The position numbers were made by a program, and so were the translations under genes. This document shows, piece by piece, positions 8,816 through 20,739 of a stretch of 64,000 nucleotides of DNA. How positions within the stretch are numbered: the stretch's first letter is position 1; the number at the start of each line of letters is the position of its first letter. The notes under the pieces were generated by a model that saw only the letters and a program-made list of their open reading frames with translations, was not told the origin of the DNA and did no database searches. The stretch is from Alteromonas lipotrueiana (GTDB lineage Bacteria > Pseudomonadota > Gammaproteobacteria > Enterobacterales > Alteromonadaceae). The stretch spans positions 1 through 64,000 of the forward strand of contig NZ_JAESDK010000020.1 of the NCBI RefSeq assembly GCF_019249245.1, written 5' to 3'.

Positions 8816-10792
8816 CTAGCCGCCGTCCAGCAGATACCGCTCTGCCTGCTCTACGCGGCCGGGCTTGCCGATAACAATGAGTATATCGCCGACGGCTAAT
8901 ACCACTGAATGAGCAGGCCGGTTTATTTGCTTACCATTACGCCGAAGACCTTTTACGGTGACCCGCATTGTATTGAGCTTAAGCTCGTGTAAAGCTTTAC
9001 CTATACAGGCAGCATGGGATCCCAGCGCTACCGCACGAACAAACTCCAGTTTATCCTGAGTATTATAGGTAATTTCAGTTGTTTCGCCGGGGTAAAAACC
9101 ATGGAGATGATCGTAGCGGCCTTTGCGCTCTTGCCTTACCCGTTTAAGAATGCGTGACATCGGCACTCCGGAATAATGCAGCACCTGGGTAATCAACATC
9201 AGATTTCCCTCTTGCAATTCAGGGACTACTTGCGCAGCGCCCGCATTGTATAAACTTTCAAGCTCATAATCGCGTTTGGTTCTTACCATAACATCCAGCT
9301 TCGGGTTAACCTGGTGGGTGGCGCTCATCACCCTGATAGCCTCACCAGGGTAATCGAAGGTGATCAGCAATAATCGCGCGCCATTCACATTCGCTGAGTG
9401 CAAAATATCTTTGTTTCGACAGTCTCCAAAAATAATCGGTTCACCGGCATTACGGCTTTCATACACCCTCACCGGGTCTGAATCAATAACAACAAACGGG
9501 ATATTTTCTGTTTTTAATAGTTTTGCAACCGACTGCCCCACCCGCCCAAATCCGGCTATAACTATATGATTAGCAATGCCCGAATACGGTTCATGTTCTT
9601 CGCTGGGAAGCTGTGCAGGTGAACGACGCGTCATATAATTTGCTAAATCTGCACTTTTTCCTATCAAATACGGCGTGATGATCATACTTAACACCCCCAT
9701 GCTAATCAGTATGGAAGACTGGCTGTCAGACAATACGCCATGAGCGGTGGCCAGCGCGGCAATAACGAAACTAAATTCACCGACCTGACATAGTTGTATA
9801 CTGGCAGACCACGCATGGTTTGGTTTACATCCGGCCAGCCATGCCGAGGCACGCATAAGCAGCACCTTTATAAGCATTATCACCACCACGCCGAAGACAA
9901 TAAATACAAAGTTGTCGGTTAACACTTTAAGATCAAGCTGCATGCCCACGGTAACAAAGAACAAGCCCATCAATATGTCTCTGAAAGGCCGAATATCTGC
10001 TTCTAGCTGATATTTATACTGACTTTCGCCTAACATCATACCGGCTAAAAAGGCCCCCAGGGCCATTGATAAGCCAAATACATAGGTCAATCCCCCGGCC
10101 AGTAAGGCAATTAAAATTGTAGTTAAAACGAACAGTTCATCGGTTCGGGTTCGGGCTACTTCGCGAAACACCCAGGGCAGAACCCACTTACCCACTGAGA
10201 GCAAAAACGCCACGACAACGATGCCCTTTAACAGAGCCAGACCAAGTACCTGGCCTAACCCTACATCAGTGTTTGTTGAAAGGAGCGGGATAACAATAAG
10301 AAATGGCACCACGGCTAAATCCTGGAACAGCAACACGCTGATAGCTACCTGACTGCGCTGATGATTTAAAATGCCAAGTTCATTGATTTGCTTAATGACA
10401 ATGGCGGTGGAGCTCAGCGCCAGCATTCCTCCTACAATAACAGCTGTAGAAACGGGCAGCCCCAATAACCAGGCTAAGGCGCTGAACAACAAGGTGGCGA
10501 AACACATCTGCGCAGCGCCAGCACCAAATACCAAATTACGCATAGCGAGAAGTTTAGGTAGAGAAAATTCCAGACCTAACGAAAACAGCAAAAAGACAAT
10601 GCCGATTTCGGCCAGTAAATGCATGTCCTGAGCGTTATCATACAGACTAAGAATTTCCGGGCCGGCCACCATACCCGCAACAAGATAAGCCAGAATGGCC
10701 GGTAAATTCAGCCGCCGAAACCCTGCCACACAAACTACCGCGACCGCCATTAACAAAACAACCTGCAGAAAATTGTGCTCTGGCACGTGCAC
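8816..10792 (-). CDS. KefB/KefC-type K+/H+ antiporter (CPA2 family)
   Basis: A 658-residue inner-membrane protein. Residues about 1-385 carry roughly 12 hydrophobic helices of the Na+/H+ exchanger fold (GMVAGPEILSLY, LSSTAIVIKQINELG, LFQDLAVVPFL, GAFLAGMMLGES). Residues about 405-520 form a TrkA-N (RCK) Rossmann domain beginning HIVIAGFGRVGQSVA, and residues about 570-655 a TrkA-C domain. Such proteins exchange K+ for H+ under nucleotide or thiol control. No kefF/kefG partner is next to it, so glutathione gating cannot be claimed. It lies alone on the reverse strand. Confidence 0.88.
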   Translation of the reverse strand: MHVPEHNFLQVVLLMAVAVVCVAGFRRLNLPAILAYLVAGMVAGPEILSLYDNAQDMHLLAEIGIVFLLFSLGLEFSLPKLLAMRNLVFGAGAAQMCFATLLFSALAWLLGLPVSTAVIVGGMLALSSTAIVIKQINELGILNHQRSQVAISVLLFQDLAVVPFLIVIPLLSTNTDVGLGQVLGLALLKGIVVVAFLLSVGKWVLPWVFREVARTRTDELFVLTTILIALLAGGLTYVFGLSMALGAFLAGMMLGESQYKYQLEADIRPFRDILMGLFFVTVGMQLDLKVLTDNFVFIVFGVVVIMLIKVLLMRASAWLAGCKPNHAWSASIQLCQVGEFSFVIAALATAHGVLSDSQSSILISMGVLSMIITPYLIGKSADLANYMTRRSPAQLPSEEHEPYSGIANHIVIAGFGRVGQSVAKLLKTENIPFVVIDSDPVRVYESRNAGEPIIFGDCRNKDILHSANVNGARLLLITFDYPGEAIRVMSATHQVNPKLDVMVRTKRDYELESLYNAGAAQVVPELQEGNLMLITQVLHYSGVPMSRILKRVRQERKGRYDHLHGFYPGETTEITYNTQDKLEFVRAVALGSHAACIGKALHELKLNTMRVTVKGLRRNGKQINRPAHSVVLAVGDILIVIGKPGRVEQAERYLLDGG

Positions 10793-10931
10793 TCCAGTTA
10801 ATTAATAGTTTCTTTATGTAGGCATAAACTTTGCTTTATACCGTTATAGATTAGGTTTACCGGCAAAATATTGACAGCATTTCATTTTTGCCCTGCACAC
10901 GATATGCGGTGCGCTCACTAAGGTCCTGGTT

Positions 10932-11837
10932 ATGGATTTGCAAAATACACATTACGATAGCTCCTTTACCGACAGCGCTTATACGGTAACTTCTGTTGGG
11001 CCCGAACTTACCTGTACCCAGTTTCAAACCTTTGTGAGCAAGCTATTATCTACCCTTGATCTTGATAACCTGGGCCGTCTGTATCATCATCAATTGGCCT
11101 GTTACCTACCGCTGTGCATGTTAAATCTGTCATCGGTTCGACCCAATATGATATTGGGCCAACAGCTATCGCATAATCAGGCCGGTGAACAACTGAACCT
11201 GTTTATAACCCAGGCCTCCCATAGGCGTACCGAGTACGTAGCACAATACTACTTTACACGATCTCTAACCCGTGGCGAGCGAAAACTGGTCGAGCAACTT
11301 CACGCGGTCTTTTCTCAGCAGTTGCTTCAGGTTATTGCTTTTAACCAACTAAAAACACTGGCCACTAAAGACACTCTGACTGGGTTAAGTAACCGTAACG
11401 GCTTTAATGAAGCCTGTGCCCGCTTACTCAGTCGCGCTCAGCGATACCACGAGGTATTTGCGTTATTAATTATCGATTTGGATAACTTTAAATCGGTCAA
11501 CGATACATTAGGTCACAAAGAAGGGGACAATGTTCTGGCCCAGGCAGCTACCAATATCAATCATGCGCTGCGCGGTGAAGATGAAGCATTTCGGTTTGGA
11601 GGAGATGAGTTTTGCTGTTTGTTGAACTGTGTTACTGACGCATGCATAGATTCAGTCGCGTTGCGATTGCAGCAAACTATTGCTCAAAATAATTATTTAA
11701 CCAAGCAAGGGGTGTCCTGTAGTATCGGCGGGACGGTTTACCAGACCGGTGACGATATCAACAGCCTGTTTGAGCGTGCCGATACCGCCCTTTATCAGGT
11801 TAAAGGCAGCGGAAAAAATGCGTATCAGGCGGCCTGA
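10932..11837 (+). CDS. GGDEF diguanylate cyclase
   Basis: A 301-residue protein. The N-terminal ~140 residues have no recognised sensor domain. From residue about 145 a full GGDEF domain follows: DTLTGLSNRNGF, DLDNFKSVND and the intact active-site motif GGDEF at 223-227. RGED at 214-217 is a canonical RxxD inhibitory site five residues upstream. It should therefore make c-di-GMP from two GTP with product inhibition. No transmembrane segment is evident, so it is probably cytoplasmic. Divergent from the antiporter. Confidence 0.9.
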   Translation: MDLQNTHYDSSFTDSAYTVTSVGPELTCTQFQTFVSKLLSTLDLDNLGRLYHHQLACYLPLCMLNLSSVRPNMILGQQLSHNQAGEQLNLFITQASHRRTEYVAQYYFTRSLTRGERKLVEQLHAVFSQQLLQVIAFNQLKTLATKDTLTGLSNRNGFNEACARLLSRAQRYHEVFALLIIDLDNFKSVNDTLGHKEGDNVLAQAATNINHALRGEDEAFRFGGDEFCCLLNCVTDACIDSVALRLQQTIAQNNYLTKQGVSCSIGGTVYQTGDDINSLFERADTALYQVKGSGKNAYQAA

Positions 11838-11849
11838 TTCTGCGGTTTT

Positions 11850-11871
11850 GCGGCAGCAGTTTGCCGCTTTT
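11850..11871. terminator. Terminator between the cyclase gene and tilS
   Basis: A GCGGCA/TGCCGC stem followed by TTTT on the plus strand, and AAAACC on the other side. It lies between the convergent stops of the GGDEF gene and tilS and probably serves the plus strand best. Confidence 0.6.
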
Positions 11872-11877
11872 CAGTGT

Positions 11878-13224
11878 TTACCGATTTTTTAGCTTTATCT
11901 CAAGCCCGACACTATCCCCGGCAAAATAAACGATTTGTTCAGGAAGCACCGCGGCTACCACATTTTCGTTATTAAAAATCACCGGAATATGGCGACGACG
12001 CCAGGCCGGTATCTGCCACTGTTTAAACCAGTCTTTCAATTTTTTAGACACTCCGTCTTTATACATTCGGCATGAAATAGCGGGCATATTTCCATTTACC
12101 TGCACATCGCGATTGCACACGAATGACCCGATACTCCATTTTTCGTCAAAATGTTCACCAGCCTTCAGTAAGCGGGGTTCTACTGGTGCTGCAGGCAGTG
12201 TATTTACCACATAGATTGTGTTTTGGAAGCAGCGTAGCTCATTGCTACCCAACTTAATAAGGGGCTGAGCATCCATTGCACTGCCAGCTAACTTTAAAAT
12301 TTCACCAAGCTGTTTGGCGTCGGGCATAGATTTGTGTTGATTTTCTAACCACCGGCGTACCAGTTGTTCTTGCCAGGCAATCGAATAGTCGGCCAGCTTC
12401 AACAACGAGATCCCCGGTCCCCTTATGACATATCTCACATTTTCGGTGGCTAGCGGTTCATCGTTATTAACCAGTAATGACTGCAGGCGTTCGTCACACA
12501 CCTCTTCTAATAAAGCATTTTGACGGGCACATAACTGAGCACTGCGGGCAATGGTTCGGCTGATGGCAGGCCAGCGCTTACGAAGCAAAGGGGTTATTTG
12601 CTGGCGAACAAAATTGCGTTCAAACTGCATGTTCTGGTTTGAATCATCTTCAACCCAGCTAAAGCGCAACTCGTGGGCGCATTGCTCAAGCTGATTGCGC
12701 TCATACTTTAACAAAGGGCGTAACATCCAGACAGACTGGCGTTGGATCAATGCTGGCATAGCTGCCAGTCCTTTAGGGCCCGCGCCCCGCTGAGCTTGCA
12801 GTAAAAAGGTTTCAAGCTGATCGTCCCGATGTTGACCCAACACCAATACGCCATTTTGGGTACGGCAATACTCAAATAGCGCAGCATAACGCTCGGTGCG
12901 AGCGCTGGCTTCGGTACTTGTGCGAGACTGCTGGCTAACGGTGACCGCAATGGCGGCGAAGGTACAACCCAGCTTTGAACATTGTTGTTGGCAATGCTGC
13001 TGCCAGGCATCAGCGTGCGCACTGAGTCCGTGATGAATATAGACCGCGTGAATATGCGCTGGATTTACGCCGGGTAACTGACAGACCGCCTGCAGTAATA
13101 CGGTTGAGTCGATACCGCCGCTAAAGCCTATAACGAGGGGCATAACCGCACAGGGCCCCTGCTTGGGGCCCTGTGAAATTAACTGGTTTAGCTGGCGATG
13201 AATGTCAGTTATTAAATCATGCAC
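11878..13224 (-). CDS. tilS: tRNA(Ile)-lysidine synthetase
   Basis: A 448-residue PP-loop ATPase that adds lysine to C34 of tRNA-Ile(CAU), making lysidine and switching it from AUG to AUA decoding. The ATP pyrophosphatase loop is SGGIDS at residues 35-40, followed by the VYIHHGLS and GQHRDDQLETFLLQ segments. The C-terminal ~100 residues fit the TilS tRNA-binding domains. It is the last gene of the reverse-strand block and sits 40 bases after accA, as in relatives of this group. Confidence 0.95.
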   Translation of the reverse strand: MHDLITDIHRQLNQLISQGPKQGPCAVMPLVIGFSGGIDSTVLLQAVCQLPGVNPAHIHAVYIHHGLSAHADAWQQHCQQQCSKLGCTFAAIAVTVSQQSRTSTEASARTERYAALFEYCRTQNGVLVLGQHRDDQLETFLLQAQRGAGPKGLAAMPALIQRQSVWMLRPLLKYERNQLEQCAHELRFSWVEDDSNQNMQFERNFVRQQITPLLRKRWPAISRTIARSAQLCARQNALLEEVCDERLQSLLVNNDEPLATENVRYVIRGPGISLLKLADYSIAWQEQLVRRWLENQHKSMPDAKQLGEILKLAGSAMDAQPLIKLGSNELRCFQNTIYVVNTLPAAPVEPRLLKAGEHFDEKWSIGSFVCNRDVQVNGNMPAISCRMYKDGVSKKLKDWFKQWQIPAWRRRHIPVIFNNENVVAAVLPEQIVYFAGDSVGLEIKLKNR

Positions 13225-13264
13225 AGTCTTAGTACACCTTAACGTGAAACCAAAGCTGTATTAT

Positions 13265-14221
13265 TTAGCAATAACCAAATGACATAAGTCGCTCATAGCG
13301 CTCACTCATTAACGTTTCTTGATCCAGGCTCATCAGTTGACTGAGTTGCTGTTTTAACGTGGCCTTTAAATTAGCTGCCATGCCATCATGGTCGCGATGC
13401 GCCCCGCCTAATGGCTCATCAACAATAGAGTTGATTAACCCAAGAGCTTTAATTTGTCCGGCGCTCACACCCATAGCTTCTGCGGCCAACGGGGCTTTTT
13501 CGGCGCTTTTCCATAAAATTGACGCACACCCTTCAGGTGAGATAACCGAATAGGTAGAATACTGGAGCATATTCACCCGATCGCCCACCCCGATTGCAAG
13601 CGCACCGCCTGAACCACCTTCACCAATAACCGTACAGATAATAGGTACTTTGAGTTCAGACATTTCCATCAGGTTACGGGCAATCGCTTCACTTTGTCCG
13701 CGTTCTTCGGCACCTACGCCCGGGTACGCTCCCGGGGTGTCGATAAGCGTAATAATTGGCATTTTGAATCGCTCTGCCATTTGCATCAGACGCAACGCTT
13801 TGCGATAACCTTCTGGTTTTGGCATACCAAAGTTACGTCTGATCTTCTCGTTGGTATCGCGCCCTTTTTGATGACCTATCAGCATCACTGGTTGGTCATC
13901 TAACATAGCCGGTCCACCGATAATTGCTTTATCATCAGCAAATGCGCGGTCGCCAGCCAGTTCATCAAACTCGGTAAAAACCCGACCCACATAGTCCAGA
14001 GTATACGGGCGTAAAGGATGACGCGCTAACTGAGAAATTTGCCAGGCGCCCAGGTCAGAAAAAATCTTTTTTGTAAGCTCAGCACTTTTGGCGCGCAAAC
14101 GCGTGATTTCTTCTTCAATACTGACGTCAAACTCACCGCCCTGATTTACTAACCTAAGCTCTTCAATTTTTGCTTCTAGTTCAGCAATAGGTTGTTCAAA
14201 TTCTATAAACTGTATACTCAT
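13265..14221 (-). CDS. accA: Acetyl-CoA carboxylase carboxyltransferase subunit alpha
   Basis: A 318-residue protein, one residue off the E. coli length (319). It is the alpha half of the carboxyltransferase that makes malonyl-CoA for fatty-acid synthesis, partnering AccD (not in this window). Crotonase-like motifs are visible: [39 protein letters not shown] and [12 protein letters not shown]. It lies directly downstream of dnaE, the conserved gammaproteobacterial arrangement. Confidence 0.98.
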   Translation of the reverse strand: MSIQFIEFEQPIAELEAKIEELRLVNQGGEFDVSIEEEITRLRAKSAELTKKIFSDLGAWQISQLARHPLRPYTLDYVGRVFTEFDELAGDRAFADDKAIIGGPAMLDDQPVMLIGHQKGRDTNEKIRRNFGMPKPEGYRKALRLMQMAERFKMPIITLIDTPGAYPGVGAEERGQSEAIARNLMEMSELKVPIICTVIGEGGSGGALAIGVGDRVNMLQYSTYSVISPEGCASILWKSAEKAPLAAEAMGVSAGQIKALGLINSIVDEPLGGAHRDHDGMAANLKATLKQQLSQLMSLDQETLMSERYERLMSFGYC

Positions 14222-14305
14222 TGTGTGTCCTATATTTACTGCGCTGTAGTCAGGGCCAACGATAACGCTGTTTTAGCGAATGATAATAACCACTCACGCT
14301 AAAAC

Positions 14306-17300
14306 TCAATGATAACTTAGCGATACCGCCTTTTCGCCCAAACAATGCTTTAATTCGTACAATAGCTGATCTTCTGGAGTGATATACCATTGGGCACCAC
14401 ACCTTACCACGGCTTCGGCATCGGGATGCAAAACCTGCAGTTCTACCGGGCAACTGCCCCCGGTATAGGGCTGTAAAATATTCTGCAGCGATGCCAGTGT
14501 TTTCGATGGCATATGCTGCGTGTCTATTTGTAATAACAAAGCCCGGGCTCTTTGTTCGCGAGCCTGAACAATATCCATTACATCACGTGCGGTGATTGTA
14601 TTGCCCCCAGAGAAATCATCAAAGCTGACCTGTCCTTTTACCAGCAATATCCGGTCTGATACCAGAATACTCTCAAACTGCTCATAAGTATCAGGAAAAA
14701 AGCGAACATCCATACGGGCGCTTTTATCGTCCAGGGTAACAATAGCCCAACGACGGCCTCTTTTGTTGGTCATTACCCGTACCGATAATACTAAACCTAC
14801 AGCGGTGGCCATTTGTTCTTTAGGTGTGGGCTTCAGGTCAACCAAACGGCCATCAGCATAATGCTTTATTTCACTGGCGTATTGATTTATAGGGTGTCCG
14901 GTTAAATACAACCCTAGTGTCTCTTTTTCACCGTCTAACCAGACTTTTTCGGCCCATTGGGGTACTTCGGCAAAAGCTTGCTGAGTACTTTGTGGCTCAG
15001 AATTCAACAGCCCGAACATATCTGACTGGCCAAATGATTCTGCTTTGGCATGCTGGTCAGCCGCCGCAATAGCTTCGGGTAATGTTGCCATAATTGCAGC
15101 CCGGTGAGGGCCCAAATTATCAAGTGCCCCTGCCAACACCAGTTTTTCCAGTACCCGCTTATTCACGCGTTTGATATCCACCTTAGCACAAAAATCAAAC
15201 AAGTCGGTAAACTTGCCATGATTCTCTCGCGCCTCAATAATGGCTTCAATCGGGCCTTCACCTACCCCTTTAATCGCGCCGATACCATAAACAATACGAC
15301 CCTTTTCATCTACCGTAAATTTATGTCGGCCTGCGTTTAAATCCGGTGGCAGTATTTCCAGCTTCATACGCTGAACTTCATCCACCAGGGTGACGATTTT
15401 GTCGGTATTGTCCATGTCGGCTGACATTACCGCTGCCATAAACTCAGCCGGGTAATGCACTTTTAACCAAAGGGTTTGATAAGACACCAGCGCATAGGCA
15501 GCCGAATGCGATTTGTTAAAGCCGTACCCGGCAAACTTTTCTACCAGATCGAAGATTTTCATCGCCAAATCGGCGTCGATATTGTTTTTTTCAGCGCCTT
15601 CGGCAAAAAAGGTTCTTTGCTTTGCCATTTCTTCTGGCTTTTTCTTACCCATGGCCCGGCGTAATAAGTCGGCACTACCTAGTGAGTAGCCCGCCATTTC
15701 CTGGGCAATTTGCATAACCTGTTCCTGATACAAAATAATGCCGTAAGTGGGCTCAAGAATTTCTTGCAAACACTCATGCTGATATTCTGCATCCGGGTAA
15801 GAAATAGCTTCCCGTCCATGCTTACGGTCGATAAAGTTATCAACCATGCCAGATTGTAATGGCCCGGGGCGAAACAGCGCCACCAGTGCAATGATATCTT
15901 CGAAGCTGTCAGGTCTAAGCCGCTTTATCAGCTCTTTCATACCGCGGGATTCAAGCTGAAAGACAGCCGTAGTTTCGGCCGCCTGTAGCGAGCGAAAGCT
16001 TTTGTTGTCTACCAGGGGTATCGACGTAATATCAATTTTTTTACCATGACCTTCTTCAATCATGTCGATAGCCCACTGAATGATGGTCAGGGTGCGCAGA
16101 CCTAAGAAGTCAAATTTAACCAAACCAGCGGTTTCAACATCATTTTTGTCAAACTGGGTAACCGGAAATTTGCCTTCGTCGTCGCAGTATAATGGCGCAA
16201 AATCAGTGATGGTCGTTGGCGCAATAACCACGCCCCCGGCATGTTTACCGGCATTACGAGTGACCCCTTCTAGAATACGCGCCATGTCGATAAGATCTTT
16301 TACTTCTTCATCAACATCGTATAACTCGGGTAGCCGTGGCTCGACTTCAAATGCTTTACCCAGGGTCATTCCGGGGTCAGGGGGAATAAGCTTGGAAATA
16401 CGGTCAACAAACCCGTAAGGGTGCCCCAATACCCTGCCGACATCCCTTACCACTGCTTTGGCTGCCATCGTACCAAAGGTAATAATTTGCGATACCGCCT
16501 GACGGCCATATAGCTCGGCGACATGCTCAATAACCTCGTCGCGTCTATCCATACAAAAGTCGACATCGAAGTCGGGCATTGAGACCCGCTCAGGATTCAA
16601 AAATCGTTCGAACAGCAGATCGAATTCTAATGGATCCAGATCGGTGATTTTTAAGGCATAGGCCACCAGCGACCCGGCGCCTGACCCCCGGCCCGGCCCC
16701 ACAGGAATCTCGTTATCTTTACTCCACTGAATAAATTCCATAACGATAAGAAAGTAACCAGGAAAACCCATTTGGTTTATGACACCCAGTTCTATATCTA
16801 ATCGTTCATCATAGGGGGCTCGTTTGGCGTGACGCTCGGTTTCATCAGCAAACAAAAATTCAAGCCGCTCTTCTAAGCCTTCTTGAGAGCGCTTGACTAA
16901 AAAGTCAGCCGTGGTCATACCGCCGGTCGGAAACTGCGGCAAAAAATATTCGTTTAAACGAACGGTGACATTACAACGCTTGGCAATTTCGACTGTATTT
17001 TCGATAGCCTCGGGAATATCGCTGAACAGTTCAACCATTTCCGACGCTGAGCGCAGATATTGCTGCTCACTGTATTTTTTGGGGCGTCGCACATCTTCCA
17101 GGGTAAAGCCATCATGAATAGCAACACGAATTTCGTGCGCATCGAAGCCTTCTTGATCGACAAAACAAACTTCGTTAGTCGCCACTACAGGCAAATCATG
17201 ACTTTCGGCCAGTGCCACAGCCCGATGTAAATAGTCTTCTTCGCCAGGGCGCCCCGTACGCAGCAGCTCCAGATAAAAATGATCGGCAAAATGTTGCTGA

Positions 17301-17770
17301 TAAAATTCAAGCGATTCGTTAAGCAGTTTATTGTTGTTCTTTGTCAGCGCAATACCCACATCACCCTGCAGGGCCCCGGACAGCACAATAATGCCTTCAG
17401 CATGTTCAGCCAGCCAGGCCTGATCGATAACAGCCCGATGAGCCACATGCCCGCGCAAGTAGGCTTTGGAGATAAGCATGGTAATGTTTTTGTAGCCCGC
17501 ATTGTTTCGTGCCAACAGTGTCAGGCGAAAGGGTTCATTGCTAAACGCTTCGTTAATTACCCAAAAATCGGTACCGATAATTGGCTTAATACCACGGTTA
17601 TGACATTCAGAATAAAACTTAACCAGACCACACATATTCATCTGGTCGGTTAATGCGACCGCCGGCATATTGTGTTCGCACACCTTTGCCAATAATGGTT
17701 TGACCTTGTTCAGGCCATCCATCATAGAAAAATCACTGTGTACGCGAAGATGAATAAAAGGGGATGTCAT
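14306..17770 (-). CDS. dnaE: DNA polymerase III subunit alpha
   Basis: A 1154-residue replicative polymerase (E. coli 1160). The PHP domain begins at [13 protein letters not shown]. The palm carries the catalytic aspartates in [12 protein letters not shown]. Further family segments are [30 protein letters not shown] and an OB-fold region near the C-terminus ([18 protein letters not shown]). It elongates DNA in the Pol III holoenzyme. It lies between rnhB (18 bases upstream) and accA, the usual order. Confidence 0.98.
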   Translation of the reverse strand: MTSPFIHLRVHSDFSMMDGLNKVKPLLAKVCEHNMPAVALTDQMNMCGLVKFYSECHNRGIKPIIGTDFWVINEAFSNEPFRLTLLARNNAGYKNITMLISKAYLRGHVAHRAVIDQAWLAEHAEGIIVLSGALQGDVGIALTKNNNKLLNESLEFYQQHFADHFYLELLRTGRPGEEDYLHRAVALAESHDLPVVATNEVCFVDQEGFDAHEIRVAIHDGFTLEDVRRPKKYSEQQYLRSASEMVELFSDIPEAIENTVEIAKRCNVTVRLNEYFLPQFPTGGMTTADFLVKRSQEGLEERLEFLFADETERHAKRAPYDERLDIELGVINQMGFPGYFLIVMEFIQWSKDNEIPVGPGRGSGAGSLVAYALKITDLDPLEFDLLFERFLNPERVSMPDFDVDFCMDRRDEVIEHVAELYGRQAVSQIITFGTMAAKAVVRDVGRVLGHPYGFVDRISKLIPPDPGMTLGKAFEVEPRLPELYDVDEEVKDLIDMARILEGVTRNAGKHAGGVVIAPTTITDFAPLYCDDEGKFPVTQFDKNDVETAGLVKFDFLGLRTLTIIQWAIDMIEEGHGKKIDITSIPLVDNKSFRSLQAAETTAVFQLESRGMKELIKRLRPDSFEDIIALVALFRPGPLQSGMVDNFIDRKHGREAISYPDAEYQHECLQEILEPTYGIILYQEQVMQIAQEMAGYSLGSADLLRRAMGKKKPEEMAKQRTFFAEGAEKNNIDADLAMKIFDLVEKFAGYGFNKSHSAAYALVSYQTLWLKVHYPAEFMAAVMSADMDNTDKIVTLVDEVQRMKLEILPPDLNAGRHKFTVDEKGRIVYGIGAIKGVGEGPIEAIIEARENHGKFTDLFDFCAKVDIKRVNKRVLEKLVLAGALDNLGPHRAAIMATLPEAIAAADQHAKAESFGQSDMFGLLNSEPQSTQQAFAEVPQWAEKVWLDGEKETLGLYLTGHPINQYASEIKHYADGRLVDLKPTPKEQMATAVGLVLSVRVMTNKRGRRWAIVTLDDKSARMDVRFFPDTYEQFESILVSDRILLVKGQVSFDDFSGGNTITARDVMDIVQAREQRARALLLQIDTQHMPSKTLASLQNILQPYTGGSCPVELQVLHPDAEAVVRCGAQWYITPEDQLLYELKHCLGEKAVSLSYH

Positions 17771-17788
17771 AACACCTGCTATTTACAG

Positions 17789-18364
17789 TTATTGGGCGGA
17801 TTCGAGTAATGCACGCACGGGCTTGAAGCTTTTGCGATAGCACGTTAGTACACCATGCTCGCTGAGCGCCGTAAAGTGGGCTTTGGTAGGATATCCCTTG
17901 TGGCCGGCAAAACCATATTGGGGATAAAGTTTATCCAGCTCAAACATGTCATTGTCACGCTCGACCTTAGCCAATATAGAGGCAGCTGAAATCTCGGCGT
18001 GCAGGCTGTCGCCTTTAACAATAGCGTGTGACGTGTAAGGCCAGTTGGGCAGACGGTTACCATCAACATATACCATGTCAGGGGTAACACTTAAGCCGCT
18101 TACCGCCCGGTGCATAGCTAACATTGTTGCCTGCAAAATATTTATCTGGTCAATCTCTTGTGGTGTTGCTCTGCCTATTGACCAACATAGCGCCTGATTA
18201 CGAATTTGCACCGCGAAGGCTTCTCTTTTTTTCGCGCTGAGTTTTTTTGAATCGGTCAGCCCCACAATAGGTTTAGCGGGATCCAGTATCACCGCAGCGG
18301 TGACAACATCGCCGACCAACGGCCCACGCCCTACTTCATCAACACCGGCTAAATATTTATGCAT
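17789..18364 (-). CDS. rnhB: Ribonuclease HII
   Basis: A 191-residue enzyme that cuts RNA in RNA:DNA hybrids, including single ribonucleotides. The start chosen is the ATG at 18364, which overlaps the lpxB stop by 8 bases (ATGCATAA) and gives the family N-terminus [14 protein letters not shown], with active-site Asp 9 and Glu 10. A longer frame from 18409 would run into lpxB and add unrelated residues. Other family motifs: [13 protein letters not shown] and HKGYPTKAH. Confidence 0.95.
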   Translation of the reverse strand: MHKYLAGVDEVGRGPLVGDVVTAAVILDPAKPIVGLTDSKKLSAKKREAFAVQIRNQALCWSIGRATPQEIDQINILQATMLAMHRAVSGLSVTPDMVYVDGNRLPNWPYTSHAIVKGDSLHAEISAASILAKVERDNDMFELDKLYPQYGFAGHKGYPTKAHFTALSEHGVLTCYRKSFKPVRALLESAQ

Positions 18365-19514
18365 GGGGGATAAGATCCAATACTGCCTGAGCAGAGACTT
18401 TGTCAGCATCTACCGCTAAAGTTTGATGAATCTCGGTAAATTTCTGCACAAGTGCACTATTGTCACGATTTAATAAATCAAGCAACTGCTGACCAAGATT
18501 CTGCGGATTCACTTCATCCTGAAGTAACTCTGGCACTAGTTTTTCGTTGGCCAGTAAATTAGGTAAGGTAAAAAAAGGCGCTTTATACAATCGCTGCATT
18601 ATTTTGTAAGTCATCGGCGACAGCTTATAGGTAGCCACCATAGGCCGCTTGCACAACATGGCTTCCAGGGTGGCAGTCCCTGACGCCAGTAAGATAACAT
18701 CTGAAGCTATCATAGCCTGACGTGCCTGTCCTTTAACAAGCACAATGGTACCCTGCTGATACAACGCTTTGGCATGTTCGTTAAGAAAGTTGTCGATAAA
18801 GGTATAGCGATGTTGGTTTGCCGCGGCAATCACAAATTTACATTCTGGCTTTTGCTTTAAAACGCATTCAATGGTGGCTAAAAAGATGGGCAACAATTTA
18901 GCCACTTCGCCCCGACGGCTGCCGGGTAACACCGCCATTACCGGCACTTCTGTCGCCAAATTCAGGGCTTCACGGGCATGTTTTTGAGACGGTTCAAGCT
19001 CAATTGCGTCGGCAAGGGTATGACCCACAAAACGATATGGCACCTGATACTTTTTATAAACCTGCTCTTCAAATGGAAACAAACCTAATACGCAGTGTGT
19101 CGCCTGAGCGATTTTGTGAATGCGATTCTCGCGCCAGGCCCATACTGTGGGACTCACATAATGTACCGTTTTGATGCCTTTTTGCTTTAACGCTTTTTCA
19201 ACACGCAAATTGAAATCCGGCGCATCCACACCCACAAAAATATCGGGCGGATATTTGTCAAAATGAGCAATGAGGTTCTTTTTAATTTTTAAGATGGCCG
19301 GAAGATGGGCTAAAACTTCAAACAACCCCATCACAGACAGCGTTTCCATATCAAACAATGAGCGGCACCCTGCGGCTATCATATTGTCGCCGCCAATACC
19401 TTCAATAATGGCGTCAGGGTGTTGCTGCTTAATTTGCGCTATCATGCCTGCAGCAAGCACATCGCCCGATGGCTCACCGGCAACAATACCAATACGTAGT
19501 GGTCTTGAATTCAT
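18357..19514 (-). CDS. lpxB: Lipid-A-disaccharide synthase
   Basis: A 385-residue GT19 glycosyltransferase that joins UDP-2,3-diacylglucosamine and lipid X to give the tetraacyl disaccharide of lipid A, at the inner-membrane surface. Motifs: [13 protein letters not shown] at the N-terminus, [28 protein letters not shown] and LPGSRRGEV. Length matches E. coli (382). Three bases downstream of lpxA and overlapping rnhB, so translation is likely coupled. Confidence 0.97.
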   Translation of the reverse strand: MNSRPLRIGIVAGEPSGDVLAAGMIAQIKQQHPDAIIEGIGGDNMIAAGCRSLFDMETLSVMGLFEVLAHLPAILKIKKNLIAHFDKYPPDIFVGVDAPDFNLRVEKALKQKGIKTVHYVSPTVWAWRENRIHKIAQATHCVLGLFPFEEQVYKKYQVPYRFVGHTLADAIELEPSQKHAREALNLATEVPVMAVLPGSRRGEVAKLLPIFLATIECVLKQKPECKFVIAAANQHRYTFIDNFLNEHAKALYQQGTIVLVKGQARQAMIASDVILLASGTATLEAMLCKRPMVATYKLSPMTYKIMQRLYKAPFFTLPNLLANEKLVPELLQDEVNPQNLGQQLLDLLNRDNSALVQKFTEIHQTLAVDADKVSAQAVLDLIPHA

Positions 19515-19517
19515 GGA

Positions 19518-20288
19518 TTATCGAATAATACCGCGCTTTGCTGCTTTAAGAAAATCTACCAATCGGGTAATTTCCGGGTGCGTAGACTGCGCTTCAGACA
19601 GCTTGTCGATAGCTTCATCAACGGTATTGTTCGAACGATAGATTGTTCGGTACGCACGCTTTATCGCCATCACTGAATCGGAGGAGAAACCCCGGCGTTT
19701 TAACCCTTCTGAATTAATACCAGCCGGTACATTTTTTTGACCATTGACCATGACATAAGGGGGGACATCACGCAGTACAATAGCACCAGCCCCCACAAAC
19801 GCATGGTCGCCGACTTTACCAAACTGGTGAATCGCCGCCCCACCACCAAAGATAACGTGGTCTCCCAATGTCACATGTCCTGCCAATGAAACATTATTAG
19901 CCAGTATAATGTTGTCACCTAAAATACAGTCATGTGCAACATGGGCGTTAATCATAAACAGATTGTGGGAACCCACCCGGGTTATGCCTTCATCCTGAAT
20001 GGTGCCGCGATGAACTGTACTGCCTTCACGAAATACATTGTTATCGCCAATAATAAGTTCGGTCGCTTCGCCGGCAAACTTTTTATCCTGACAATCTTCG
20101 CCAATAGAGCAAAACTGAAAAAAGCGATTATTCTGACCTACGGTGGTGGGGCCACGTATTACCACATGGCTTTCCAATATACAGCCATCGCCAATACGCA
20201 CGTTGTCATCAACTACGCAAAATGGGCCAATTTTTACGTTTTCGCCTATAATGGCAGACTCTGATATCACCGCAGTAGAATGTATCAC
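19518..20288 (-). CDS. lpxA: UDP-N-acetylglucosamine O-acyltransferase
   Basis: A 256-residue left-handed beta-helix protein (hexapeptide repeats such as [20 protein letters not shown] in the first 40 residues). It transfers a 3-hydroxyacyl chain from ACP to UDP-GlcNAc, the first step of lipid A synthesis. The catalytic histidine lies in NAHVAHDC (His 119, equivalent to His 125 of E. coli). It starts one base after the fabZ stop, the usual fabZ-lpxA-lpxB order. Confidence 0.97.
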   Translation of the reverse strand: MIHSTAVISESAIIGENVKIGPFCVVDDNVRIGDGCILESHVVIRGPTTVGQNNRFFQFCSIGEDCQDKKFAGEATELIIGDNNVFREGSTVHRGTIQDEGITRVGSHNLFMINAHVAHDCILGDNIILANNVSLAGHVTLGDHVIFGGGAAIHQFGKVGDHAFVGAGAIVLRDVPPYVMVNGQKNVPAGINSEGLKRRGFSSDSVMAIKRAYRTIYRSNNTVDEAIDKLSEAQSTHPEITRLVDFLKAAKRGIIR

Positions 20289-20289
20289 T

Positions 20290-20739
20290 TTAAACTATCT
20301 CTCTGATTGCACACATAAATTCGGCACTACATGCTGTATCGCCATCGACGCTCGCCGTGCCTTTGAACTTCCAGATTCCCCGGCGTTCTTTGACCAAGCT
20401 TACATCAAATTCTAATTTATCGCCGGGTACGACCGGGCGCTTGAAGCGGGCGCAATCTATGCCAGCATATAAATAAAGCTTGTCACTTTTGCCCATGGTT
20501 TTGAAACCCAATACACCCGCGGCCTGAGCCATAGCTTCAAGAATCAATACGCCTGGAAATATCGGTCGGTCCGGAAAATGGCCCGTAAAACACGGCTCAT
20601 TCATCGTGATGTTTTTATAGGCTTTGATAGACTCGCCTAAGGTGTAATCGGTAACCCGGTCTACTAACAAAAAGGGGTATCGGTGAGGGAGTAATTCCAG
20701 GATTTCCTGAATATCTATAGTATTGAGTGAGTTGGCCAA
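20290..20739 (-). CDS. fabZ: 3-hydroxyacyl-[ACP] dehydratase
   Basis: A 149-residue hot-dog-fold dehydratase of fatty-acid synthesis. The active site is seen in [20 protein letters not shown] (His 54, Glu 68) and the N-terminal [16 protein letters not shown] is typical. In most gammaproteobacteria lpxD precedes it; here a promoter and a 330-base gap do, making fabZ the first gene of its unit (fabZ-lpxA-lpxB-rnhB-dnaE-accA-tilS). Confidence 0.97.
   Translation of the reverse strand: MANSLNTIDIQEILELLPHRYPFLLVDRVTDYTLGESIKAYKNITMNEPCFTGHFPDRPIFPGVLILEAMAQAAGVLGFKTMGKSDKLYLYAGIDCARFKRPVVPGDKLEFDVSLVKERRGIWKFKGTASVDGDTACSAEFMCAIREIV

Noticed and set aside
18365-18409. N-terminal extension of RNase HII
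   Set aside because: It lies wholly in lpxB and the shorter form begins at the family consensus.
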